Below, in pieces: positions 45,201 through 55,444 of a stretch of 64,000 nucleotides of DNA. This stretch comes from Gyrodactylus bullatarudis (Eukaryota > Platyhelminthes > Monogenea > Gyrodactylidea > Gyrodactylidae): the NCBI GenBank assembly GCA_012064415.1, contig SSNU01000201.1:1-64000 (forward strand), written 5' to 3'. The notes beneath the pieces were generated by a model that did no database searches, was not told the origin of the DNA, and saw only the letters and a program-made list of their open reading frames with translations. Within the stretch, counting starts at the first letter, position 1. The number at the start of each line of letters is the position of its first letter. Position numbers and translations under genes: made by a program.

Positions 45201-48200
45201 CATAACTGTAAATATATACATGATTTTTCTAAACTGATAATTCACTAGGTGATATGTTCCCAAAGCAGGTGGCAGTTAGGCTGCCTGATTAAATGCGTAG
45301 AGAATTCAATAATAATTCTTGTCAAGAATCAATTTAGACTTTATTATCTCTCAGGAAGAAATCCTTAATATTCTTTAATTTTTCTGCAAACTGCAAATAG
45401 GTTTTCTTGTCCTAATTGGAATTAAAATGTAGGAATCAACTTAAAAAATGTTATAGCATATTTAACTTAAAATTTGTTATGTATTCCATATGAAAATCTT
45501 GAAAGATGGATAGTAAATGGGACCAATTATCCTAATGAAATCGATTAATCATGGAAAAAAGGATCATTATATCAGTAAAATAGACCACACATCATCTTCC
45601 AATTCAATCTATTATCTTAATTACAACATTTCAATCTATAGATTGATGATACCTATTATAATACATATTCTTCTTCTCTCTTGTATTCCTAGTTAAAACA
45701 TGTATTTTCTTGTAGACAATTTTGAGACTCGCAATGTCATTACCAATATCCTTCAATACATTTCCGATATGAATACAGAACTATCAAAGAATACTGTCGA
45801 TTCAAAGAGCCAGGAATTGGAAGTTACTGCCAAAGCATTTGTCACAGGTGCTAGGATGATTGTTCAAACAATGTCAATGTTTGGCGCTGCAGATAACATC
45901 GGTTTCTGTCAGCCTGGAATAACTTTTGATAATTTGGAGGACTTTGAAATAACCTCCATCAACCCGAATCAAGTCCCTTGGATTTCATTAGATTCATTCA
46001 CCACCGAATTGTATTCGGAAATTATGATAGGTGTTGAAAAGTCCTGTCAGGATTTCACGCAGTCATTGACTCAATTTAAAGGTTAGTTGATCAAATCTGC
46101 CAAAATATACAAGAGCTTAAAAATTAATTTTTTTCTTCTATTTAAATTAGCATTACTAATTCTAGTATTCTTATTCTTAACCCTTAAAGTCCCACAGTGA
46201 TAGTTCTATTATTCATTCAAGCCTCAAAAAATACCCGTTAACCATCCATTCGATAGGAAATTTATTAATCTCCTGGTATTCGCAAAGATCTTGGCTCCAT
46301 CATTCGTCAAACTCGGGCTTTACCAATTTAAAGAGAGTTGATTTTTTTCAAAAAATTAATTTTTGTGTAAAACGTTTTCTATTGAAAACCTACTTCCCAG
46401 GGTCATAGATAAAAAGTAAGATAACTTTTTACCGAGGAATCATACCTCTAGAATTGAAATATCCAATCGCCTGAACTCTAACTGCTAAAAATACTAAGAT
46501 AACCTGTTTTTGGACAATTGTAGATTCGTAATCAGCGTATTCCCAAACCATAGGAAAGACAAAAGATTGAATGCGAGTCATGAAAAAAAATTCTCTGGGA
46601 CTTTGAGGATTAATTTTCCTCCATAATAGGATAAAATTCATGTTAAGAAACAAATTCTTTTCTTATTTAGATGAAAAAATTGAACAAGTCATCCATCAAT
46701 ACAAATCAAAGATTGAAGCTGTTATTGCCAAAAGTGAGTTTTTTAGTTTCAGAATATTTTCGCTAATTTAAGATATCTAAAATAAGTCTACAATAGAGTT
46801 TTCAAGTTATTGCCCATTAGGGGTAGACCATCAAAATCAAAAAACTACAATATTGCAAAGCTTGAACCATCATTAGAGAGATAATTTCATGCTGAATCCG
46901 AAGATGTCAATTTTGTCAGCTTGAGCAAAAGAAAAAACCTGTGAATAATGTCTTCAAATAGCCTGAAATTGAGGCTAAAATCACAAAGTTTAATGTTACT
47001 ACTTAAAAGCAGAATAATCTTTTCCAAAAAAATCTTATGACTCAAGATAATTTCAAGACTTATAACTGATGACTCAAATAGTTTTATCGAAACATTTTTT
47101 ATAAACTTCAAATAGAAAGCTTTAGATATTTTTTCATGTTATTAACAAGAAAATAAGCATACAGTCGAGCCATGGATATAATGCATGTTAGGCGAGCACT
47201 CAAGACTTAGTCCATCTGGTAATTATATTTTGACTACTTAGTCTATCTATATTTTTATTCAAGAAATTTTACAGTATAATTCCCAGGTTTTTTCTTCTTC
47301 TTAGACTTATACTTTTGTATACCAAAATGAATATTTTCAAATATAGGATAAGTTGAGACCTCAAGCCCTATTGCCCATTCTTGTTCTAATTTTTAGGTGT
47401 TACAAAATAAAGAATAGAAAAATTTTACAGAAGCAATGCTTCAATGTCTACTGCATTTGAATTGAGATAGATTTTTTTCCTACAAGGGGCTGAACTAGGG
47501 GCTGAAAACTCTATTGTAGAATTTTTTAAGATGGGCAATTTAAATCAGCTATCATTGAAAAAAAAATAAAATAAAAATGTCCAATTTGTAAGACTATTCA
47601 ATTTATGCCAAATTCACACCTTATAAACTTAGAATCTGGGTTTCATTCTCAACATTCTGATTTGAACAAAAAGATAAAATTCTTTCTCATTATTCACCTT
47701 TCATTTCAAAAAGATACAGCAAGTAAGGATGCTGAAAAAGACTTGTGGCCCATTGCCAATCAGGGAATGTTACTGCTAGCTGAATATCGACAAGCAATCC
47801 GTGAATTAGCACAAGGCAACATAATTGAAGACAAGACCAAGAAAATTTCCCTACTCAAAGCCTGTGATAATTTAAGAGATGACCTTTTACCCCTCTATAA
47901 TATCCGACTTCAAGATAAAGCCTTGAATGGTGGCAATGAGGCTGACCTACCAGCCATCGGTTACATACCCAAATGGATTCTTTCGGATATTAAAAAGGAT
48001 AAAGAAAAGGTAATTTTAAGTCAAAGAATAATCATCCGTTATTCCTTATCATAAACATGTGTTTATGAGAGATTCCTAATTACATTACACAAGGCTGTAA
48101 TAAATTGAGGCAATTCATCAACTTTTCTTTCCTTTTTAATGATGAAAAAGTCATCACAAAGATTTACAAGTCAAGTGGATAGCTCTCCTTCCACTGATTG

Positions 48201-49486
48201 CTTTACTTAAAAAGAGAAAATTTACTTTGTGTAATCTAATTTTTCCTTCAAACTCAATCAGCTAATGAAAAAAATTCTTGCTCAATTTCTCTTTTGTTCA
48301 TTGGTGAGATAATTTGAAAATACAATCCAACACCTAATAGATACAGGAATGATGATCAATTTTAGTTTTAATCTATTAATGAAATAATTCATCTAAAATT
48401 AGTAATCAAGAGTTCAATGTGAGGTATTCTTCAAGAACTCGTTTGAGTCAACTATAGTTTAATCTATGAAAACCTGATTTTTAATCTATCTTAGACCGAT
48501 GAGAAAAAGAAGCAAGAAAAGGCAGAAAAGGAGAAGCTTTTGAATGAAATGGCAAAAATTAATCCAAAAGAAATGTTTCTCAGCAAGACTGACGAGTATT
48601 CCAAGTTTGATGAAAATGTAAGTTCTCTCTGATATGAAAAACTGTTTATAAATTTCGTGTAATTTTATCATCCTTGAATTTTGTCGATTTGTACACTAAT
48701 TTCGAGAGTCTTTTTCTAATTTCATCTATTTCGTTTCCTTACTTTTTTTATTTTTGATTTACAATTCTCTTATTTGTTAGATCAGTAGATAAGTTGTTTT
48801 TTGGAAATTAATAAAATTACTAAAAAATTCTTGTAGCAATCAAAGTTTTTTAGATTTAAGTAGGTCAGAGGAATAGTTTCTAAATGATTTTTTGGGAAAT
48901 AACTTGAATCTATTGATCCTGCATTGATTACGGAATTTAAAGTGAAAATCTTTCTCTAGAACAAGACTACCACTTGAATTATTTAGTGTGAAACTCACCT
49001 CAAATCATGAAAGAGATCGATAATAATAATTTCTCATCTATCCAATATAAATCATTAAATATCACTCGTAGACAATAAAAGTTTTTCATCTTTTGATCAT
49101 TTTAACAAATCGTGATCTGACTTAATTAAAACTTGATTTCATTCATAGTGTGTGTACATGAAGAGTATCCTGAGGAATTCCCCCTTATTCAAGTTCTTTG
49201 ATTATTTTCTAACAAAGATAAAATTTAAATTGCTAGCCTGCTTCTTGGTCGTCTTCTCGTTTAAAATGAAAATATTGATCTTTGCTATCTGATCTGTACT
49301 ACATCCGGAATCATAAAGATTAAATGTTTTTTTCATATTTTTTAGGGAGTTCCCACTCATGATGCGGAAGGGAATGAGTTGACAAAGAGTAAAGTTAAGA
49401 AATTAATCAAACTCCAAGAAGCTCAAGAAAAGAAGCATACCGCCTGGCTTGAAAAGAATAAGGCCGAATTCAATGTTCTGATTTAA
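36213..49486 (+). CDS. CARS1: Cysteinyl-tRNA synthetase, eukaryotic cytosolic type
   Basis: Proposed exons: 36213-36285, 36308-36408, 36436-36720, 36749-37009, 37074-37751, 40527-40671, 45716-46081, 46671-46733, 47714 (or 47720)-48009, 48495-48617, 49346-49486, all in frame, about 843 aa. The enzyme charges tRNA-Cys. Visible motifs: [17 protein letters not shown] (zinc Cys and HxGH-type signature), [43 protein letters not shown] and [10 protein letters not shown] (KMSKS loop). The conserved C-terminus reads [20 protein letters not shown] / [13 protein letters not shown]. Introns 1-4 are 22, 27, 28 and 64 bp. Later ones reach 5 kb and hold a MULE, a hammerhead palindrome and a mariner. The upstream ATG gives an Arg-rich, acid-free N-terminus ([20 protein letters not shown]) like a mitochondrial presequence. 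Splicing of intron 1 creates a second ATG (A|TG, then ACTACTAAA) suited to the cytosolic form. Exon 9 start is uncertain. Confidence 0.93.
37983..38225. repeat. hAT-derived repeat in a CARS intron
   Basis: About 240 bp similar to 28715-28975 inside the hAT element: TCTATTTAATGACT, GAATACATATT, CTTGAATCATCTGAAAACCT and ATCTACTTTCAAGCGAC occur in the same order. Confidence 0.8.
38436..39772 (-). mobile_element. MULE with ~200-bp terminal inverted repeats (CARS intron 5)
   Basis: The segments about 38436-38640 and 39560-39772 are inverted repeats. Shared stretches are GGGGGTTATTCAG, GATCTAGTATGTCTTTTTACG, TAAGTGCATATAAAAGTAATT and GAGTTCTGTTTTCAAACTTA, the last in opposite orientation at the right end. 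Between them, minus strand 39130-38864 encodes a Mutator transposase piece: [32 protein letters not shown] and the [13 protein letters not shown] block. Long inverted repeats plus this domain identify a Mutator-like element. The transposase is decayed, so the copy is inactive. It sits between CARS exons 5 and 6. Confidence 0.78.
39948..39989 (-). ncRNA. Hammerhead ribozyme candidate D, left arm
   Basis: Mirror image of the motif at 40117-40158, on the minus strand. Confidence 0.78.
40117..40158 (+). ncRNA. Hammerhead ribozyme candidate D, right arm
   Basis: TAAGT (40117-40121), CTGAAGA (40122-40128), GACCCGGC (40129-40136), GAAA (40137-40140), a 5-bp helix III (AUAAA/UUUAU with ACG loop, AACGTT palindrome), C40153 at the cleavage site, and ACTTA (40154-40158) pairing with TAAGT. 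CCGG upstream (near 40110) can pair with CCGG in the 8-nt loop. Confidence 0.82.
41233..41290 (+). repeat. End fragment of the foldback family seen at 62.5 kb
   Basis: TAGTTGACATGAAG followed by TTGAG, a TTTAT/ATTTT stretch and AAGAAACTC resembles the left end of the foldback element at 62504. Lies in CARS intron 6. Confidence 0.5.
43130..44382 (+). mobile_element. Intact-looking mariner element (1253 bp)
   Basis: Starts TTAGGTTGCATCA and ends with the reverse complement of TTAGGTTGCGTCA, about 26-bp imperfect terminal inverted repeats. It is flanked by TA on both sides (43128-43129 and 44383-44384), the mariner target. It encloses a single uninterrupted transposase. Inserted in CARS intron 6, in the same direction as the gene. 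Confidence 0.95.
43282..44307 (+). CDS. mariner transposase (DD34D)
   Basis: 341 aa, full length for mariner. N-terminal paired [43 protein letters not shown], then the linker [13 protein letters not shown] and a second HTH ending [34 protein letters not shown] is the WVPHEL motif at the catalytic domain border. Catalytic Asps: [20 protein letters not shown] and [12 protein letters not shown], with 34 residues between the second and third, diagnostic of mariner. [13 protein letters not shown] is intact. It would cut and paste the element at TA sites. No stop or frameshift is present, so the element may be recently active. Whether the protein is catalytic is untested. Confidence 0.95.
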   Translation: MSLNDIFDIKDIRKLIAYEFLQKTGPSETFRKLESCFGDRIKRATVFRWYSNFVEGKISVDDESKSGRPSTVDNSLIIEAVEEQPSSSSRAISSVLNVSQSSVLRALREENFTNSFDKWVPHDLNESQKRKRVEACRRLSHRLSYDNFLKNIVTTDEKWIYLQDQSRKRSWKRVGEKATQPSPNRFSKKVMLTVFWTRKGVIHYELMDYGQTVTSQRYLDSLRQMVAKLKDKFPRFGRISFQQDNARPHLGRDVKNFFQDENIDVIEHPPYSPDLAPSDYHLFRSMQHFLKGKKFLNKGEVENGLINFFDSKSQEFYADGIDQLPIRWQKCINSAGEYFDT

Positions 49487-49701
49487 TAATACAATCATTA
49501 TTAATTTATTGACTTGGATAAAATATTCTTTTATTCTATAATAATTAACAAGCTCTAATTAATTAATTAGCTTTATACTAAAGTCTAGCCACCTTTGATG
49601 AAAAATTAATTGGAATTTTGTAAAAAATATATTTAAAATTGAAATTTCTTGAGGATGAAAGGCAATCAAAGTCAAGGGTTGAATTTAATTTCGGTTCTCA
49701 G

Positions 49702-50945
49702 CTAATTCTCTCCAGGATTGTAAACCTGGCCAATGTAAATTGGGCATTTTGACAAATTACTCATCACAACAAACATAAAGGGATGGTTCATGTTGAATTG
49801 CAAGGTATCGTCATTTTCAATATCGAAAGCATTTTGACTTGCACTCTCGTTCATGTGACCGAAACCTTTTTCGTCGATTTTGACTTCCATTTTTTGATAA
49901 ATGTTATCAATCTTGAGGTTCTTCTGATCACAAATCCCTTGAAATACTTTTTCGTTGGTGAAGAAATCAGAAAATCCGATATTCTCAAAGGTCCCTTTGA
50001 AACTTGACTCAGAGGAGAAAGATATTCTCGGCATGTTAAGTTTTATTTTCTTTTGCTCAAACTCCAGTTCAATAAGGCTTGTTGCAAACTCCATCAAAGA
50101 TTTACTGAATAAAGTATTTTTCAAATGACCAATTCCATCATGCTTATTTGGCAGAGCAAAGATGATGAAAATACTACAGAATCGAATGATTAATTTATCT
50201 TGATCTGAAAGGATATTATTCGAACTCACTCTGATTCTTTGAATTCTACATTGATGAATTTTGCATTAAAGTTTTCCGATTCACAATATTCAAAATTTCC
50301 GATGGTTTCCATAGTCTCTATTTGAATTTTGTTGCCAGTGAGTAGTGTAAAATCGGCCAACTTTGTTGCATTTGTGATGAACTGATTCAGCCAAGTTGCT
50401 ATAATTAGAGTAAGAAAGGTAGTAGACTAGATCGATTTAAGAAAAATTCAATGTATGATGTAATCAAGTGATTGAGACTAACCCGAAATTGTAGAAGTTG
50501 TTGCAATCATAATTTCACTGCATGATTCCACTATATTTTTGTTTATTTCATTTTTATCCTTGAGTTTCAACTTGTTATTTATAAAATCTGTAGTTTTAAC
50601 ATGGTGAAAGTTGACGGATGCCTGATCAATCGTTAGATTACTCGGGATTTTTATAGGAGTTATATTGTCGCCACCAATTGCAATGAGTGTTCTACTTTCG
50701 TAGCCTTTGCAAGTTTCGCTTAGGGACGAGAAGAATTTAATTGTGTCATTTATCTCAGGGTCAGCTGGGATTCCAAGTAATTTTTCGCGTAGATCTGTGA
50801 ACTCCGGTTTTAAGTATTCCAGCAGAGGAATGATGGATACAAATGGTTCATATGGAGAAAATATTTTATTCTCCTCACAATTTCTAAGATTACACTTTAT
50901 ACATTCAAGGATAAATTTGTCTAAATTATCGAAATTTTCAGCCAT
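49702..50945 (-). CDS. Serpin, intracellular type, probably non-inhibitory
   Basis: Exons 50945-50483, 50398-50230 and 50173-49702 (introns 84 and 56 bp) give 367 aa, normal serpin-core length. The spliced centre reads NAKFINVEFKESDIFIIFAL / PNKHDGIGHLKNTL. The C-terminal third has the classic order KIKLNMPRISFSSESSFKGT, ENIGFSDFF, the breach and shutter strands, NHPFMFVVMSN and IYIGQVYNPGEN. Serpins trap proteases by inserting the reactive loop. Here the hinge, usually small residues (GTEAAAAT), is KGFGHMNESASQNAF. Gly-Phe-Gly-His at the hinge predicts poor loop insertion, so a non-inhibitory role is likely. There is no signal peptide (MAENFDNLDKF), suggesting a cytosolic protein. CARS ends 215 bp away, tail to tail. 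Confidence 0.85.
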
Positions 50946-51064
50946 TCAAATTGATTTCAAGGTCAAAAAGTAATATTTTCAAAAACTTAAAGAATCAAGA
51001 TTTGGTTATGAGAAAAATTACTTTATTTGTTTTGAAAACAAGTTGGAATTAATTCAAATAAATT

Positions 51065-52267
51065 TTATGATGAATCCATTTCTGCTTTCAAGTCAAAAAC
51101 GCATTCAGGAAGATAATAAGTATCAAAGTACCAATATCTGCTAGCTAAATTTTTCCATATCTCAGGATCACTGACATCAATTTTTATGCTTTTAAATTGA
51201 CAAGAAAATCCAAGTCTAAGAAATAATATCATAATTACGACTTACTGGTTTAATAAAAGCTTCATAGTTTCACAAGCAACTCCATGAAAGAATACATTGT
51301 CAGGGCATAATCCATTATAATAAGAATATCTACCGGTATTGGGCTTGAGTAATTTGGGAAGAAACTCGTGAAATTGTCGCAAATCAAGATCATCTTCAGC
51401 ATAAGTGTCGAAGAAAATTCCATCAAAGTGTGGCCGTTTACCTTCTTCAATTTCCTTAATCATTTTAGGGATGCAATCTTGCCAGCGACCAACAGCTATT
51501 TCAACACCCTCTTTAGAATCAAAACCAGTTTCTTTGATATTCTTCAGAACTTCTGGATGGGCTTCTATAACCACATGTTTTTTGGGTTTATTTTCTTGAA
51601 TAAAACCATCGACAATTCCCATTCCATAACCAACGTTCAATACAGTCAAATCTGCAAGTTTTTCTTCCTTATCACTATGACAAATAAAATTTGCGTGTCT
51701 TTGCATCAAAGGTTTTTCCCATGACATCATAACAGCTAAATTAGTTGATTTATCGGCAAGACATTCATTTTCATTGATATATTCCAATTTACTAGAAAGA
51801 TAAGAGGCATTTAAGACAGTTGGCTCGTTTCTATTAGGATTCTTCTGTTTCTCAATTTTATCTGGATTGCTGAAATCAATCTTTGATAACAATAGCTCAG
51901 ACGTAACTGCAAAGTTTAATAAAAGATCGATGATTTCTTGATGTCCATTCATTGCAGCATAATCTCCAGCACAGAGATATTTTCTATCAACAGCATTCCA
52001 GGGTGCACTATTATCGAGTAAAAGCTGGACGATTTCTTTGTTTCCATTTCCCGCAGCAGCCATGAGGACACTCATACCTGTTTCAATGTCTTGAAAACAA
52101 GGATCTGCGGCATCTTCATCTAGCAGTTTTTTACAAATTTCAAAATCTCCTTCGGAGGCAGCTAGAAGAAGTTTAGTATCATTTGGATCAGGTTGGTAAA
52201 GGGACTCGTCGGTTTCCTCCATATTCTCATCGTTCTTACGCTTTAGACAATTTTCCGTAATAGTCAT
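51065..52267 (-). CDS. Ankyrin-repeat RMT2-type arginine N-methyltransferase
   Basis: Exon 1 52267-51246 and exon 2 51215-51065 with a 30-bp intron give 390 aa. Residues about 30-120 form ankyrin repeats (DTKLLLAASEGDFEICKKLL; MSVLMAAAGNGNKEIVQLLL; AGDYAAMNGHQEIIDLLLNF). The methyltransferase half has YINENECLADKSTNLAVMMS, the SAM-binding loop LTVLNVGYGMGIVDGFIQE, HVVIEAHPEVLKNIKE, HFDGIFFDTYAED and YSYYNGLCPDNVFFHGVA. The exon 2 tail includes YWYFDTYYLPECVF. This is the layout of yeast Rmt2, a type IV enzyme that methylates the internal delta nitrogen of arginine in ribosomal protein L12. Substrate in this animal is unknown. A divergent neighbour ORF begins 92 bp upstream. Confidence 0.87.
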
Positions 52268-52358
52268 GTTTATTTTGAAATAATGGAAAATTTAAATAAT
52301 TTTCTAAATATTGATTTCCATCTATGTTGTTTTAAAACATTTCACATCTTTAAATAAA

Positions 52359-52521
52359 ATGCAAAATTCTGAGGCCAAAATCCAAAGAGATAATCCTGGT
52401 AAAAATTTTTCTAAGGGAGCACGTATTGAAGCATCTAACCAGTTTAGAGGTAATTATTTAATTGTTTATTTTAGTAGATTTTCCTGATTTATATGATGAT
52501 TCAACCATTATTATAAGATAA
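52359..52521 (+). CDS. Tiny spliced ORF (45 aa), unknown
   Basis: Exon 1 52359-52449 and exon 2 52475-52521 with a 25-bp intron (gtaattattt...tttag). Spliced product starts MQNSEAKIQRDNPGKNFSKG and ends FRVDFPDLYDDSTIIIR. There is no signal peptide or membrane segment. I recognise no family. The reading frame needs the intron, since unspliced translation stops within it. It lies between the divergent methyltransferase gene and GatA, so it could alternatively be an upstream ORF or leader exon of the GatA transcript. Confidence 0.4.
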
Positions 52522-52614
52522 TAATAAATTTTTAAAACTTTTTCAATCTTAATTAATTCATTTTTCTAATGAGGGCTGAAAATTAATTAATTAATTAAAC
52601 CATTTTCTAGTCTC

Positions 52615-54553
52615 ATGCTGATCAATTTGTTGAAGGATTTCTACAGATCTGGTCAATTAAAGCCAAAACAAGTTCTTGATCACTATTTCAGAAAGTGTAA
52701 ATCAAGCCATAGCTCTTCTCTTATAACTCTCAATGAAAATTACTATTCAGATGAAAAAGACAATTTCGAGTTATTTGGAATACCTTTTATAGCTAAAAAT
52801 AATTTTTGTTCAAAATCTACAATTACAACTGCTGGGTCAAAATGTCTATCAAGGTTTGAAGCAAGTTATGATGCTGCTGTAATTAAATGTTTAATGAATG
52901 AAGGAGCTAGCTTGATAGGAACATCATTTTTGGATGAATTTGCTATGGGTTCAGCAGGAACCAATTCAAAAATTAATAATTCTTATCCTTTAAATCCCTG
53001 GTCAGAACGAAATGTTATAGCTGGTGGAAGCTCATCAGGCTCAGCTGTATCAATAGCTAGAGGTCTATCTGTTTTTAGCATTGGAACTGACACAGGAGGA
53101 TCAACTAGAATTCCCGCTGCATTCTGTGGAATTTCCGGATTTAAACCAAGTTTTGGTTTAATCTCTCGTCATGGTCTTATTCCGCTATCTAATTGTTTTG
53201 ATTGTCCTTCCATATTTGCACAGTATACGGAAGATGTTGGTATAGTTTTTCAAACTCTATTAAGTTCGAAAGAAAATCGGAATGACGCAACTTTATTCTG
53301 TCAAATTTCAGACAAGGATATAAAATTAAACAATCCAAAAATCGGAATTGTTCCAGAGTTTTTTGATCAGACCCATCCCAAAATTGTTAGTACCATAGAC
53401 AGAGCTCTGGAAATGACATCAAAGAATTTGAAATGCAGCATAGTGCCTCAACATTTGCCAACTACTGACTTTATCTTGCCCATCTATAAAATTTTATCGT
53501 GTGTTGAAATCGCATCCAACATGTCACCCTATGACGGAATCGAATTTGGTACAAAACCCAAAGCAAACTCTCGAACATTCTCAGAAAAAATTTTTCAACA
53601 TCGAAGTGAACTAATTGGAGATGAAGTCAAGACGAGAATTCTTTCTGGAAATTACATATCCCTATTAGAAAAATATGAAATTCAGATAGCCAAAAAGTTA
53701 TGGAGACTTTGGTGCAATGAAATACACAAGGTAATTTATACATTAATTTGTATTGATTTGTTTTTTATATTTCATCACATCAAAGCCATTGACAATTAAT
53801 AGATACAGGATCGTCATGTTTAGTAATGGATTAGCCCATGTCACCAAGTTTTATAATACTTTCTTTCGTACTTGTCAAGATGGAAAACTGTGAGACTCAG
53901 TAACCTGGGCTAATCCATGGCCAAACATGACGATAATTTGAAAATATTAACCACAAACTGAGAATTCTCTCACTGAATTTTTTATAGAATACTCGTAAAA
54001 ATACAGTTAATTAATTTTTCTTGGCACTAACTTTTTTTGCTTTATATATTGTATCTAAAACGATATTTGAATTTATATTTATTCGCAAGAATCAATAAAC
54101 ATTCAAGATATACTGTCTTTTTCTTTGAAGGTTTTATTCTCTTATTAATCTACGTTTTTTGTTTTTTTCTCAATAATTGATAGAGCTAAACTGAAATCAA
54201 TTATTTTTTATTACTTTTAGATTTTTCAAGAAGTTGACTTTCTCATTGTTCCAACTGTGCCCATCCCTCCGCCGACGATTGAAGAATATGAAGCTGATGA
54301 AAATTCAGATTTCATCATCGATTATTTTACTTTGCCTTTTAATTTAGCCGGACTCCCTTGTATTTCTATTCCAATTGGCAAAGAGAATTTTTCTCCAGAT
54401 GAGCAACTTCCGATTGGACTTCAGATAATAGGCAAACATGGAACTGACTTAAAATTATTGCATTTTGCAAATAAAATTGAAAAAATTGTCAAATTCATTC
54501 CCCTTATTGATCCAGTCCAAGAAATTAATGATTTGAAGAATAAAGTTAATTAA
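52615..54553 (+). CDS. QRSL1: Glutamyl-tRNA(Gln) amidotransferase subunit A, mitochondrial
   Basis: Exon 1 52615-53730 and exon 2 54221-54553, phase-0 intron of 490 bp, 482 aa. Amidase-signature hydrolase: GIPFIAKNNF (catalytic Lys), SFLDEFAMGSAGTNS, VIAGGSSSGSAVSIARGL and SIGTDTGGSTRIPAAFCG (the cis-Ser and nucleophile Ser), then ISGFKPSFGLISRHGLIPLS. The C-terminus has VDFLIVPTVPIPPPTIEEYE and LPFNLAGLPCISIPIG. GatA frees ammonia from glutamine so that GatB can convert Glu-tRNA(Gln) to Gln-tRNA(Gln) in mitochondria. The start ATG matches the family's usual N-terminus. No long presequence is visible. A small MITE sits in the intron. Confidence 0.93.
53810..53934. mobile_element. MITE in the GatA intron
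   Basis: ATCGTCATGTTT...ATGGATTAGCCCA at the left is repeated inverted at the right (TGGGCTAATCCAT...AAACATGACGAT) with a few mismatches, about 30-bp terminal inverted repeats around a 60-bp non-coding core. Confidence 0.75.
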
Positions 54554-54577
54554 GTATTATCATGTATTTTCATTTCA

Positions 54578-55202
54578 CTAATCAATGAAAGTAACATCAT
54601 GAATGGGCTTTTCTCTCTCGAGAAGAGAATAAGTATTTGAAAAGAGTCTTGCATTTAAATTTTCGTTGAGAGATTTGAACTTTGTAATATGACGATAGTT
54701 CTGCTGGATTAGAGAACGTAAACGTCTCTTTCTTTTGTTTTTTATGTAAAACTCATCACAATCATTGACTAGGTGGCCACGGTTTGAATTATCGACAAAA
54801 TCCAAATGAGATTCGCCAAATTTCCAGCAACAGAATACTTTTCTGAAAAATTTTCCGATTCTTGTGCATATTAAAATATAAAATATAGATCCGATAAAAA
54901 ATGAGAATAATCCAAATAATATTGCAACGAATGTCGCTAAAATATAAGAATGAGCAAAATGGCAAGTGAACCAATAGACGGATGAAACATTAGGAGGACA
55001 GGTGGAGTTAACAGGGATCCCCAGATGATCCCATTGGAAAGACATACACTTTTTGGTTGAAATACAGTAGGAACACTAAATATGGTCAACAATCAAGACT
55101 TACTTTTATGTCAGAAACACATTCTGAGCAATGATTGTATTTAGAGCAATCTTGAGATGCATAGATCGAGAATAAAAATGTCAGTAAGGTAGGTACCAGC
55201 AT
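54578..55202 (-). CDS. Small type I membrane protein with PSI-like ectodomain
   Basis: Exon 1 55202-55104 and exon 2 55048-54578, intron 55 bp, 189 aa. Signal peptide MLVPTLLTFLFSIYAS; short Cys-rich ectodomain with CSKYNHCSECVSDIKCMSFQ and later STCPPNVSSVYWFTC; one membrane span YILATFVAILFGLFSFFIGS-IFYILIC; then a basic cytoplasmic tail (KNKRKRRLRSLIQQNYRHIT). The spacing C-x5-C-x2-C-x5-C resembles a PSI domain. Overall layout resembles PTTG1IP-type proteins, but the tail is not clearly similar, so this is a suggestion only. The stop lies 24 bp beyond the convergent GatA stop. Confidence 0.72.
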
Positions 55203-55444
55203 TTTACATACATTCAAGCCAAAAGCTTTATATCATGATAGTTTTTAGTATATTTTTTTGCTTTTATGAAAATAACTTTCAAATAAACTCATAATAGAAA
55301 TTTAAAACAAAACTTTTGTCTAATTGATATTTATTGAAAAGTTTTAATAAAAAACAGACTATAGTTTAAAATCGAATTATTTTGTTTAACAAAAAATCTT
55401 TCAGATATAATCAAAACATCTGACATTCGCCATTGTTATCCTTT

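Noticed and set aside
45036..45263. 75-codon minus-strand frame in CARS intron 6
   Set aside because: No recognisable family, signal or splice extension. Not enough support for a nested gene.
50205..50229. 25-bp serpin intron (gtgagttcga...ttcag)
   Set aside because: It would put exon 3 out of frame and hit a stop. The 56-bp alternative ending ctgtag restores frame and the serpin alignment.
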